The notes under the pieces are model-generated. The model had not been told where the DNA came from. It made no database searches and was given only the letters and a program-made list of their open reading frames with translations. The translations under genes and the position numbers were made by a program. A stretch of DNA of 64,000 bases, taken from the NCBI GenBank assembly GCA_010671905.1, contig JAAHII010000001.1, positions 806,001 through 870,000 on the forward strand, read 5' to 3'. How positions within the stretch are numbered: position 1 is the stretch's first letter; each line of letters starts with the position of its first letter. This document shows, piece by piece, positions 8,001-15,888 of the stretch. Source of the DNA: Leptolyngbya sp. SIOISBB. GTDB lineage: Bacteria; Cyanobacteriota; Cyanobacteriia; Phormidesmidales; Phormidesmidaceae.

Positions 8001-9724
8001 TAGTAGTACGTGCCGACCTTGCGATGGTGAACGGCAGTCACCCCATCGGGGTCGGATACTTTACCTTCTTCCACGGTGCAGTAGACAATCCAGTGATCAC
8101 TCACTTCCATGCGGCTGGTGACGGTGCATTCTAAATAAGCTAAGGCATCGCCTAAAACAGGAGAGCCATTTTGGGCCGGACGAGTCCGAATGCCGGCAAA
8201 GCGATCGCCCCCGGGTGGAAAGCGCTTTAAGAAATGCTTCATCAGGGCCGCATAGTTACCCTCTTCAAGAATGTTGAGCACGAAGGTATCACCCACCTGC
8301 ATCAGGGATTCAATCGCCCGGTCCTTAGCTACGGCAACGGTGAAACCTAAGGGTTGGAAGCTCGCTTGCGACACCCAAGATGCCAACATCGCGCTGGAAA
8401 CGTCTCCTTTCTGGGCGGTGATGATGTATAACCCACTGCTGATGCGGCCCAGGGCCTTCTCCATCTCCGCGTTCAAAGACTTGAGCTTTTTCAGCTTTTT
8501 CGCTTGAGCCAACACTTGGCCAAAGTCCGTACCCGCTTCATCGCAGAGTTGATAGACCGCTTCATCTGGGGTGTCTTTGACCCGAATCGGAGCAAACCCC
8601 ACGCGCAGTTCCAGGTCTTGGAAGCGGGTTGATAGGGTATCGATCGGTTCGTCATCGCCCCCATAAGATTCAAATAGACCGATGGCTTGCTTGTCACTCG
8701 CCGCTGCCAAAATCGTGCCGAGGGCAGCTTGGGCCACTTTGACACCAGAGGCCGGAGGCATGCCAATTACGAGGCCGCGGGCGCGGCCCACCAGTTCGTT
8801 GACTTCTTGGGGGTCGGCGGAGCGCATGTCCATCATTTCTACAGCAACGCCGGTTTTGGTGATGCCGCGAGCGATCGCTTGCGAGAGGCGATCGCTATAG
8901 CCATAGTCCGACGTGTAGAACAGAGCGACCAGTGTTTCCGACTGGCTCTTTTCTTGACTCCAGCGGCGGTAGCGCTCGGTCAGTTCCGTCACATGATGCC
9001 GCAGCAGCGGGCCATGCCCGGTCGCCACAAGGGTGACTTCGGGCAGCTTGTCCATCCGCTTCATCGCCGATAGGACAGAGCGCGCATTCGGAGCCATCAA
9101 ACATTCGTAATAGAAGCGAAAATCGGGAGAAATGGCTGTCAAGTCGGCATCGTACACGTCGTCGCTGCAGTAATGCAGGCCAAAGGCATCACAGGTAAAG
9201 AGCACCTGGCTCTTGTGGTCGTACGTAAAAATGGTGTCGGGCCAGTGCAGGTTGGGCGCATTCACAAACTCCAACACGTGCCCGTTGCCTAAGTCGAGTT
9301 GGTCACCATTCTTGACCTGCAGTCGTTCAAAGGGTTGGTGCACCAGGTCGTCGAGGAAAGCGAGGGCCACTTTAGCGCCCACCACCGTGGCGTTGGGGGC
9401 CAAGGCTAAAACGTCACGCACCAAACCGCTGTGGTCGGGTTCAGTATGGCTAATGACGATGTAATCAATTTCGCTCGGGTCGATCTGACCTTTCAGGGTC
9501 TCTAAATACAGCTCCCGAAACTTAGCGTGAGAGGTGTCGACGAGGGCGGTCTTTTCACCCCGAATCAGAAAGGAGTTGTAGGTGGTGCCATTTTGTAGGC
9601 CGAACTCAATGTCGAAGCGATCGCGATCCCAATCCAGCGATCTCATTACTGTGGTATCGGCAGCGATATTGGGCTCTACCTGCATAGTGAGGCGGGTTTG
9701 GACTTGGGGTGCGGCTGCGACCAT
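8000..9724 (-). CDS. flv3: Flavodiiron protein, diflavin type (Flv3-like)
   Basis: Cyanobacterial class C flavodiiron proteins reduce O2 to water with photosynthetic electrons. The 574-residue product has three modules: a metallo-lactamase-like diiron domain (about 30-260), a flavodoxin domain (about 265-405) and a C-terminal flavin reductase domain (about 420-574). The diiron motif H93-x-E95-x-D97-H98 is canonical, unlike the altered sites of Flv1. That, with the opening RSLDWDRDRFDIEFGL, points to the Flv3/Flv4 branch. I prefer Flv3 because no flv2 or sll0218-like gene is adjacent; Flv4 remains possible. GGAG precedes ATG 9724. Confidence 0.85.
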   Translation of the reverse strand: MVAAAPQVQTRLTMQVEPNIAADTTVMRSLDWDRDRFDIEFGLQNGTTYNSFLIRGEKTALVDTSHAKFRELYLETLKGQIDPSEIDYIVISHTEPDHSGLVRDVLALAPNATVVGAKVALAFLDDLVHQPFERLQVKNGDQLDLGNGHVLEFVNAPNLHWPDTIFTYDHKSQVLFTCDAFGLHYCSDDVYDADLTAISPDFRFYYECLMAPNARSVLSAMKRMDKLPEVTLVATGHGPLLRHHVTELTERYRRWSQEKSQSETLVALFYTSDYGYSDRLSQAIARGITKTGVAVEMMDMRSADPQEVNELVGRARGLVIGMPPASGVKVAQAALGTILAAASDKQAIGLFESYGGDDEPIDTLSTRFQDLELRVGFAPIRVKDTPDEAVYQLCDEAGTDFGQVLAQAKKLKKLKSLNAEMEKALGRISSGLYIITAQKGDVSSAMLASWVSQASFQPLGFTVAVAKDRAIESLMQVGDTFVLNILEEGNYAALMKHFLKRFPPGGDRFAGIRTRPAQNGSPVLGDALAYLECTVTSRMEVSDHWIVYCTVEEGKVSDPDGVTAVHHRKVGTYY

Positions 9725-9851
9725 CGAGCGCTCCTTAATTCTGAATCGACTTTAGCAATAGCAATGTTTCTTAACTTCTATTGTGCCGTATTGATCTCGA
9801 TTCAACAGTTAGGATCTTTTATCAGTCTTTTTGGTTTTGCTAACGATCCCT

Positions 9852-10973
9852 ATGGAAAGCGGCCAGTTCCCGATTACAGCGACCGCTGACGGCAGCGATA
9901 CGTTTTATTCTGACCGGTTTGGCGAATGGTTTCACAGTCGCAGCGGCGCTTATGAGGAAGCTCGCAGTATCTATGTACAGGCCACGCAATTGGTGGAGCG
10001 AGCACACTCTCAAGGCCAAATCACGATTTTGGATGTGTGCTATGGGTTGGGATACAACACAGCGGCGGCACTAGAAGCGATTTGGGGCAGACATCCTCAT
10101 CTGCCGATTCGTCTGATCGGGCTGGAACTGGATGAAACGGTGCCGAGGGCGGCGATCGCTCAGGGATTGCTGAAAGATTGGCCGCTGCCCGTACAGGCAG
10201 CATTGAGCGCGATCGCCACCAATCATCGGGTTGCTGGCGGCAGTCTTGGCCCTCACCCTAAATCCCGTTCCCAAGATTGGGCTGCTAGGCATAAATATCT
10301 CGGAACAGACCACAAAATGCTGCATTTCCCCCCTTCGTCCCCCCAACTCTGGGGGAAAACCGGAGTTCAAAGTCCCCCAGAATTGGGGGATTTAGGGGGC
10401 GAGCAGACTTTCAATGACGATTCACAAAACTTGTGTGTATCAGGTGGCCAAGATTGGGAGCGGGACTTTGAGCCCGCGTTTGCTTTAGACCAGATCAATT
10501 TGGCTGCCCATCTCCTCGTCGGCGATGCTCGTCAACAGATTCAAACCTTGGTGGAACAGGCTTTTCAAGCAGATGTGATCTTTCTCGATCCGTTTTCGCC
10601 GCCTCGGTGTCCTCAGCTGTGGACGGTGGAATTCCTCAGTTTGGTGGCGCAATGTTTGCATCCACAGGGGATACTCGCAACCTATTCTTGTGCGGCGGCG
10701 GTGCGGGCGGCGCTTAAATTGGCGGGATTACAGATTGGGTCATTGGTGGCTCCGGGTCGTCGTTGGCCCAGCACCCTTGCGAGTCATACGGCCCAAAATC
10801 TCCCGCCCCTCTCGCAGCAAGAACAGGAACATTTGGCGACGCGGGCGGCGGTGCCATATCGCGATCCTTCCCTGCAAGATGATGCGGCAGCAATACAGCG
10901 ACGGCGATCGCAGGAGCAGGCCCAATCATCCTTGCGGTCCACCGGGGAATGGCGGCGGCGATGGTTAGCCTAG
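9852..10973 (+). CDS. MnmD-like SAM-dependent methyltransferase with repeat-encoded insertion
   Basis: The product resembles the methyltransferase (MnmD) half of MnmC, which acts on 5-aminomethyl-2-thiouridine at tRNA position 34. Family signs are DTFYSDRFGEWFHSRSGAYEEA, the SAM loop ILDVCYGLGYNTAAA and the late motif DVIFLDPFSPPRCPQLW. No FAD oxidase domain is present, as in other cyanobacterial copies. From ATG 9852 it has 373 residues, about 70 more than I would expect. The excess maps to nucleotides about 10230-10490, where a dispersed repeat has been inserted without breaking the frame. The insertion lies between the SAM fold strands, so activity is uncertain. Confidence 0.75.
   Translation: MESGQFPITATADGSDTFYSDRFGEWFHSRSGAYEEARSIYVQATQLVERAHSQGQITILDVCYGLGYNTAAALEAIWGRHPHLPIRLIGLELDETVPRAAIAQGLLKDWPLPVQAALSAIATNHRVAGGSLGPHPKSRSQDWAARHKYLGTDHKMLHFPPSSPQLWGKTGVQSPPELGDLGGEQTFNDDSQNLCVSGGQDWERDFEPAFALDQINLAAHLLVGDARQQIQTLVEQAFQADVIFLDPFSPPRCPQLWTVEFLSLVAQCLHPQGILATYSCAAAVRAALKLAGLQIGSLVAPGRRWPSTLASHTAQNLPPLSQQEQEHLATRAAVPYRDPSLQDDAAAIQRRRSQEQAQSSLRSTGEWRRRWLA
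10291..10440. repeat. Dispersed C/G-run palindromic repeat (copy A), inside the MnmD-like gene
   Basis: This roughly 150-bp element contains nested complementary C5/C6 and G5 runs around a core near 10330-10398, with imperfect termini (ATAAATATC on the left, GTGTGTAT on the right). A related copy lies at 14087-14260. The 11-mer CCAAGATTGGG occurs on both sides, at 10271-10281 and 10448-10458, and may be a target duplication. The element is transparent in the host reading frame. Confidence 0.65.
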
Positions 10974-11083
10974 GACTATTGTGGCCTGAAAAATGCTGGT
11001 GTGAGGGAGATCGTCGTTATGCTAGTCGATATATAGAATGCTGATGTCATGCAGTTTGGGTCTGTAGTGCAGCCTGAGGCAAG

Positions 11084-11647
11084 GTGATGACGCTAACAAC
11101 AGCAAAATGGACGGTTGATGACTATCACCAAATGGCCGTAAGCGGTATCCTGGCGGGGCGTCGGGTGGAGCTACTGCAAGGAGACATTGTTGAGATGGCC
11201 CCTGAAGGACCGGAGCATGCCTATCTGGCCGATGATGCTAGCAAGTATCTGACTCAATTGCTGGGAGACCGCGCCCAAGTCCGCGACAGTAAGCTCATCA
11301 CCCTCGCCCCGGACTCGGAACCAGAACCGGATATCGCGATCGTGCGCTCTTTAGGAACGGTCTATCGTCAGCGCCATCCTTATCCTGAAGATGTCTTTTG
11401 GCTGATTGAATTTGCTCAGTCTAGTCTCGTAAAAGATCTCAAACCCAAGCGAGCTACCTATGCGATCGTGGGCATTCCCGAATATTGGGTGGTGAATCTT
11501 AAGGCGCGACAGGTCGTAGTGCTCTGTGACCCGGCAGCGGGCGACTATCAGAGCGAGCAAATACTTCAGAGCGGCACCATTGCCCCCCAAGCGTTTGCTA
11601 ATGTGGCGGTGTCGATCTCGCGATTGTTGGGACAATCTCACAATTAG
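11084..11647 (+). CDS. Uma2 family endonuclease-fold protein (DUF820)
   Basis: The 187-residue protein has the Uma2 restriction-endonuclease-like fold that is greatly expanded in cyanobacteria. Visible landmarks are the opening WTVDDYHQM, EPEPDIAIV, VFWLIEFAQSSL and GIPEYWVVNL. The usual EVADSSL is IEFAQSSL here, so the Asp next to the catalytic Glu is replaced by Gln. Biological role is unknown, and nuclease activity is inferred from the fold only. GTG 11084 or ATG 11087 follows a GAGG at about 11075. It is monocistronic. Confidence 0.85.
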   Translation: MMTLTTAKWTVDDYHQMAVSGILAGRRVELLQGDIVEMAPEGPEHAYLADDASKYLTQLLGDRAQVRDSKLITLAPDSEPEPDIAIVRSLGTVYRQRHPYPEDVFWLIEFAQSSLVKDLKPKRATYAIVGIPEYWVVNLKARQVVVLCDPAAGDYQSEQILQSGTIAPQAFANVAVSISRLLGQSHN

Positions 11648-11851
11648 TCCCATGGTTTACGGTGGCTTAACTCGTGAGTAATAAAGTTTGAGTTTTGCGT
11701 TGCCACAACTAGAGTTGGAAGCAAAATGCCCTCGGCTTGCTACAAGCAATGTTTGAACCCAGTCTTCAGTTTGTGACGCTTCAAAACTGAAACGAGATGA
11801 GTCTCTGAGCAGCCTGATAAGATTTGGATGCGGATAAAGCGAGGTGCCATT

Positions 11852-12070
11852 GTGTCTGAAGAATTGACTCCGGCAGAACAGCAAGAGCTAGAAAACCTGA
11901 ATGCGGTTATTCAAAAAGCGATCGCCGATGGGGTCTTGACCGAAGCTGAACGCAACGAAATCACCGCCGCTATGAAGGCAGATGGGCAAATCACCTTTGA
12001 AGAACTGGATATGGTGCGCCAACTGGTTAGCGACAAAGTCGCTTCGGGTGAACTCAAGACCGATCACTAA
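11852..12070 (+). CDS. Small acidic helical protein, unknown function
   Basis: This 72-residue, highly acidic protein is predicted almost entirely helical (LTPAEQQELENLNAVIQKA, then LTEAERNEITAAMKADGQI). The GTG at 11852 is chosen because GAGG lies 7 nt upstream; an in-frame ATG at 11828 would add eight basic residues. The two L-T-x-A-E repeats suggest a helical duplication. I do not recognise a named family, though similar short proteins occur in cyanobacteria. It lies just upstream of the IS1 remnant. Confidence 0.55.
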   Translation: MSEELTPAEQQELENLNAVIQKAIADGVLTEAERNEITAAMKADGQITFEELDMVRQLVSDKVASGELKTDH

Positions 12071-12110
12071 GCTGATAGCGATCGCGGGTCTTAAGAAAGT
12101 TATGTAACCA

Positions 12111-13067
12111 GGCTGTGCCTACTAAGGCTGGTTGCAAGAATATCCAGAGTATCGTGAAACATTGGATGGCGTGAGGCGGTCATGCGCTAGTGAAGCGTGG
12201 GTATTCTTGTGTAGAAATCGATATTTGACGAGCCATGAATTGCCCTTTCTGTGACCACCCGAAGTCCCATCAGCATGGCAAAACGAGTAAGGGCAGTCAG
12301 CGCTTTCGTGGTGCGGAGTGTCATCGAACCTTTCCGATACGCTGTACTACCGTCGTCAGGTCACGCCAGAACAGGTAGAAATGATGCTGCAAGCCCATGC
12401 TGAAGGCAGCAGTTTGCGAGGCCTTAGTAGAGTTGGGAAACGGGCTTACGGCACCGTCGTGGATGTTGTTCGAAAAGCCAGCTACAAAGGGCAACTCGTA
12501 CACAATGAAGTAGTGGCAGATGTCGATTGTGACCAGATCATCGCCGATGAGATGTGGTCATTTGTGAAAAAAAGCAGAAGCGATGCCAGACCTATGAGGT
12601 AGCCGTCGGAAACTGTTGGTTGGGCATCAGTCTGGCCCAAGGTAGTGGCTTGATAGTGAGCCTTCGGGTCGGCAAACACACCGATGAGTTTTTAGCAGAA
12701 CTGATTGCGAATACTGAAGGCAAAACTGACTGTCAGTCTGGGTATACCGATGATTGGGATGGTTATGAGAGAGTCTTGACCGATGAGATAACCCATATCA
12801 CGGGCACAGAGAATACGCAGCGATGAGAGCGGACTCACGGGATTGTGCGCCAACCAACCGGGCGCTGGCATCGACGCCAAAACAAGTTTGGCAAGCTCTG
12901 GGAACAAACAGAAGTGACTGCCCGCTGAGTGGTCAGCTATTTCAACTGGATTTGGCCACATAGTCGGACTAAGGATAGTGCGGCTCAACGGGCTGGATTA
13001 GCCTCTCAGCTTTGGGATTGGCATGATATCGCAACTTATCCCACGTTTTACTGAGGCACAACCAGCC
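12111..13067 (+). mobile_element. Degenerate IS1-family insertion sequence
   Basis: The boundaries are tentative. TGTGCCT at 12114-12120 is complementary to AGGCACA at 13054-13060, and GGCTGGTTG at 12126-12134 to CAACCAGCC at 13059-13067, so the ends carry scrambled, eroded inverted repeats. The interior is a single transposase gene with several lesions. No target duplication was identified. Confidence 0.5.
12235..13054 (+). pseudogene. IS1-family transposase, disrupted
   Basis: Reading across frames gives an InsA-like zinc finger (MNCPFCDHPKSHQHGK), a helix-turn-helix segment (LRGLSRVGKRAYGTVVDVV), and the DDE region starting DEMWSFVKKK and ending WHDIATYPTFY. Lesions are a frameshift near 12320-12340 and in-frame TGA codons at 12824-12826 and about 12929-12931. 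A frame change also occurs at the A7 run 12567-12573. That last one reads as a -1 shift, the kind IS1 elements use to make the fused transposase, so it may be original and not damage. The element cannot transpose on its own. Confidence 0.85.
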
Positions 13068-13231
13068 CTCTTGACTTTAAGCACTCGCTTCCTTCACCCA
13101 TGGACCAAAGTATTGCCCTAGAAAGACTTTTTTGTAGCGGACGCGCAAATTTTCGTGCCGTTTTAGCGAATCCCCTTTAGACTTTCTAGCAACTATGCTG
13201 ACAGCGCGAAAGTCTACTCACCGAGTCTCTG

Positions 13232-13825
13232 ATGTCCCTATCTGCCCAGTCATCCTTGTCTAGCGATCGCTCCACCGAAAAAGCTGACCTGCGCCGTCGT
13301 TTACTCAAGGCGCGACAGGCTATTCCCCCGCAACAGTGGCGACAAAAGAGCGATCGTATTTGTGCCCATCTGCAAACCTGGCCGACCTTTCAATCGGCCC
13401 GCTGCATCTTGACCTACTGCAGCTTTCGCAACGAACCTGACCTCAATTCCTTGATAGACAATCGCCGCTATTGGGGGTTGCCCCGCTGTGTTGGCAAGCA
13501 AATGGTCTGGCACCAATGGCAAGGATCGCAATTTCTGCAGACCGGCAAATATGGCATTACGGAACCGGTGCCCCAGGCACCAGAGATTCCCCCTGATAGG
13601 GTCGACTTAATCCTGGTGCCAGCCGTGGCCTGCGATGTGAACGGCTATCGCCTAGGCTATGGCGGCGGCTACTACGATCGCCTGCTCACCAAACCGCAGT
13701 GGCGACGGAAACCGACGGTGGCGATCGTTTTTGAATACGCTCGCTTACCTAAACTGCCAAGAGATGTTTGGGATCGCCCGATGCAAGGTATCTGTACGGA
13801 AACGGGGCTGTTTTTGAAAGGGTAA
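13232..13825 (+). CDS. 5-formyltetrahydrofolate cyclo-ligase
   Basis: This enzyme (MTHFS/YgfA family) uses ATP to convert 5-formyl-THF to 5,10-methenyl-THF, returning the storage form to one-carbon metabolism. The 197-residue protein has an N-terminal basic helix (KADLRRRLLKARQ) and the C-terminal signature DLILVPAVACDVNGYRLGYG followed by GGYYDRLL, which forms the nucleotide and folate site. Length is normal. ATG 13232 is the first start. It is monocistronic, directly after the IS1 remnant. Confidence 0.9.
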   Translation: MSLSAQSSLSSDRSTEKADLRRRLLKARQAIPPQQWRQKSDRICAHLQTWPTFQSARCILTYCSFRNEPDLNSLIDNRRYWGLPRCVGKQMVWHQWQGSQFLQTGKYGITEPVPQAPEIPPDRVDLILVPAVACDVNGYRLGYGGGYYDRLLTKPQWRRKPTVAIVFEYARLPKLPRDVWDRPMQGICTETGLFLKG

Positions 13826-13915
13826 AAAGCCTTCGATCACTTCTAGGGTGCGTCATCAATTAATCCCAGAAGCCTTGGGGGCAAAGCATTGCCGCGCCTG
13901 CATTCACTCCATAGG

Positions 13916-13974
13916 CTAGGGGCTGTCGTTCCTTTGCTGAAAGGGTTTGACCGCGACCGGATGACAGTCCCTAG
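13916..13974. repeat. 12-bp inverted repeat, CTAGGGGCTGTC type
   Basis: Positions 13916-13927 pair with 13963-13974 with one G-T wobble around a 35-nt loop. It lies 90 nt after the cyclo-ligase stop but lacks a T-tract, so it is more likely a small repeat element than a terminator. Confidence 0.4.
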
Positions 13975-14086
13975 GGTTCCGTCAAGTTTGTTTTGAGGCG
14001 TGAGAAACGTCTAGAAGCACTGTTAAACCAAGTCTAAGTTGAAAACTGGAGTTGTGCTGACTCGGGAAAACCTCTCCTCTCCTTCT

Positions 14087-14260
14087 CAAGGCTACTGTTT
14101 ATACACATCTCGTAAAGCCGCTCAAACACTGCATTGCCCCCCTTTGTCCCCCCCAATTCTGGGGGGAGGCCGAGTTCACAGTCCCCCAATTTTTGGGGAT
14201 GTAGGGGGCTAGGTCTCTGGAAACGACCAACCAGAAACTTATGTATAAGCGGCAGCCTTG
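14087..14260. repeat. Dispersed C/G-run palindromic repeat (copy B), intergenic
   Basis: This element has terminal inverted repeats: CAAGGCT at 14087-14093 against AGCCTTG at 14254-14260, continuing into TTATACACA and TGTATAA. The centre carries C6/C7 runs pairing with G5/G6 runs around CCCCAATTCTGGGG. Core and size match copy A at 10291-10440. Architecture fits a non-autonomous MITE-like element; no transposase is inside. The rest of the gap 13826-14438 has no gene. Confidence 0.65.
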
Positions 14261-14438
14261 GTAAGGAGAGGTGCCGCAGGCAGTGAGGTCAGGTCAGATG
14301 CTAAAACTCCACTCCAGAACCTGGATGAGGTGTATCCACGCTTTTCACGATTTCTCTATCTCTCATTTCTACGTTGACAGACCACTAGACTCTTGAGCGG
14401 TATGGCCAGTCAGATACCTGAACGCGCCAACTCCGAGA

Positions 14439-14732
14439 ATGATGACATCCTACGTCAGCGTTCAAGACTCGTTTACCATTAGCAAGTTGCCCACCGGTTA
14501 CCAGGCGTTAAGAATGCTGCTAGATCAAATTGTCTTTGTCGCTAAAGTTATTGGCGTGTCAGCGGTGATTGCGATCGCCCTCAAAACCCTGGCACCACGG
14601 CTCCCAATTCCGGCAACTTCGGCAGTGGGGCTGGCCATTGTCCTCTTGCCCTCAATAGTGCTCGGGGCTATTCTGACCTGGCAACTGTGGAACCTCAACC
14701 ATGCCGACTCTGCGCACCCTGGACACGATTAA
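14439..14732 (+). CDS. Small two-helix membrane protein
   Basis: The 97-residue product has two hydrophobic segments, about 28-46 (IVFVAKVIGVSAVIAIALK) and 60-82, and a His-rich tail (NHADSAHPGHD). I do not recognise a family. It overlaps the start of the DUF39 gene by 32 nt, which implies translational coupling and perhaps a membrane role linked to that enzyme. Two ATG codons (14439, 14442) are possible starts. Confidence 0.55.
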   Translation: MMTSYVSVQDSFTISKLPTGYQALRMLLDQIVFVAKVIGVSAVIAIALKTLAPRLPIPATSAVGLAIVLLPSIVLGAILTWQLWNLNHADSAHPGHD

Positions 14733-15888
14733 CGAAAAAATTCGCGCTCAGACCGTCGTCGTAGAAACGGCAGAAGCCTTCAAGCAAAAGGCGGCTAAGT
14801 CAAGCGTTGAAGCCGCTTTTGAGGCCGTAGACGTCGTGACCACCGGCACCTTTGAACCGATGGAATCGTCAGGGGCAGTGCTGAATATTGGGCACACGGA
14901 TCCGCCGATCAATATTCGCGAGTGCCTTTTGGACGGCGTTTCCGCCTATGCCGGGTTCGGTGCCGTGGACCTTTATTTAGGCGCCAGTCAGCCCATCGCG
15001 ACCACGGGTTTCGGCGACGGCACGCCCCAGAGAGAACGGGGCGGAGGGCATGTAATTGCTGACCTGATCGCAGGGAAGGCAGTGCCGCTACAAGCGACGG
15101 GACAGGTGACGGACTGCTATCCCCGCAGTAGCTTAGAAACCACCATTTCGCGCGATACGATCAACCAGTTTTATCTATTCAACCCACGCAACCTCTATCA
15201 GAATTTCATTGTGGGGGTGAATGGCGGCGATCGCCCTCTAGCGACTTACCTAGGGCCGCTCCAACCCAACTTAGGGAATGCCGTCTACGCCAATGCGGGA
15301 GCGCTATCGCCGTTGATGAATGACCCACATCTAAATATCGTAGGGATTGGTAGCCGCATTTTTCTCGGGGGCGGCATTGGCTATATCGCGTGGGAAGGGA
15401 CCCAACACTTCCCCTTGCAGAAGCGCTTGCCCAATGACACCCCGATCGGTCCAGCAGCGACAGTCGCGCTGATTGGCGATGCGAAGCAAATGCAACCTCA
15501 GTGGGTCAGAGGCTGCTATTTCAAAGGCTATGGGCCATCGTTAATGTTAGGGGTCGGGGTCGCGATCCCCCTCTTAAATGAGCAGGTGGCGCGTCATTGT
15601 GCCGTACAGGATAAAGATTTGGTCGCGCCGGTGATGGATTTCTCGATTCCGCGTCGAGTGCGCCCCACCTTTGGCCTGGTAAGCTATGCCCAGCTTAAGT
15701 CAGGGCGGATGACCGTGAATGGTCAGAAAATTCGCACGGCCCCTTTGGCGAGTATTTATCTCTCTCGTCAGGTAGCCGCAGAGTTAAAGGATTGGATTGC
15801 AGCTGGCAAGTTTGAGCTAACGGCTCCCGTCGCCCCATTGGCGCGAGATCGCACCTTTCTTGCCCAAGAAACCTGGAATCCACGTTAA
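14701..15888 (+). CDS. DUF39 homocysteine biosynthesis protein
   Basis: DUF39 proteins take part in an alternative route that makes homocysteine from aspartate semialdehyde and sulfide, as worked out in methanogenic archaea and some anaerobes. The 395-residue protein shows the family landmarks TTGTFEPMESSGAVLNIGH, SAYAGFGAVDLYLGASQ, RIFLGGGIGYIAWEGTQH and a late MDFSIPRR. The NIL/ferredoxin partner of the archaeal system is not encoded here. Start ATG 14701 lies inside the preceding small membrane gene. The stop abuts the convergent EAL gene with no spacer. Confidence 0.8.
   Translation: MPTLRTLDTINEKIRAQTVVVETAEAFKQKAAKSSVEAAFEAVDVVTTGTFEPMESSGAVLNIGHTDPPINIRECLLDGVSAYAGFGAVDLYLGASQPIATTGFGDGTPQRERGGGHVIADLIAGKAVPLQATGQVTDCYPRSSLETTISRDTINQFYLFNPRNLYQNFIVGVNGGDRPLATYLGPLQPNLGNAVYANAGALSPLMNDPHLNIVGIGSRIFLGGGIGYIAWEGTQHFPLQKRLPNDTPIGPAATVALIGDAKQMQPQWVRGCYFKGYGPSLMLGVGVAIPLLNEQVARHCAVQDKDLVAPVMDFSIPRRVRPTFGLVSYAQLKSGRMTVNGQKIRTAPLASIYLSRQVAAELKDWIAAGKFELTAPVAPLARDRTFLAQETWNPR

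Noticed and set aside
11657-11884. 75-codon minus-strand frame
   Set aside because: Overlaps the better-supported small acidic gene and has a random-like composition.
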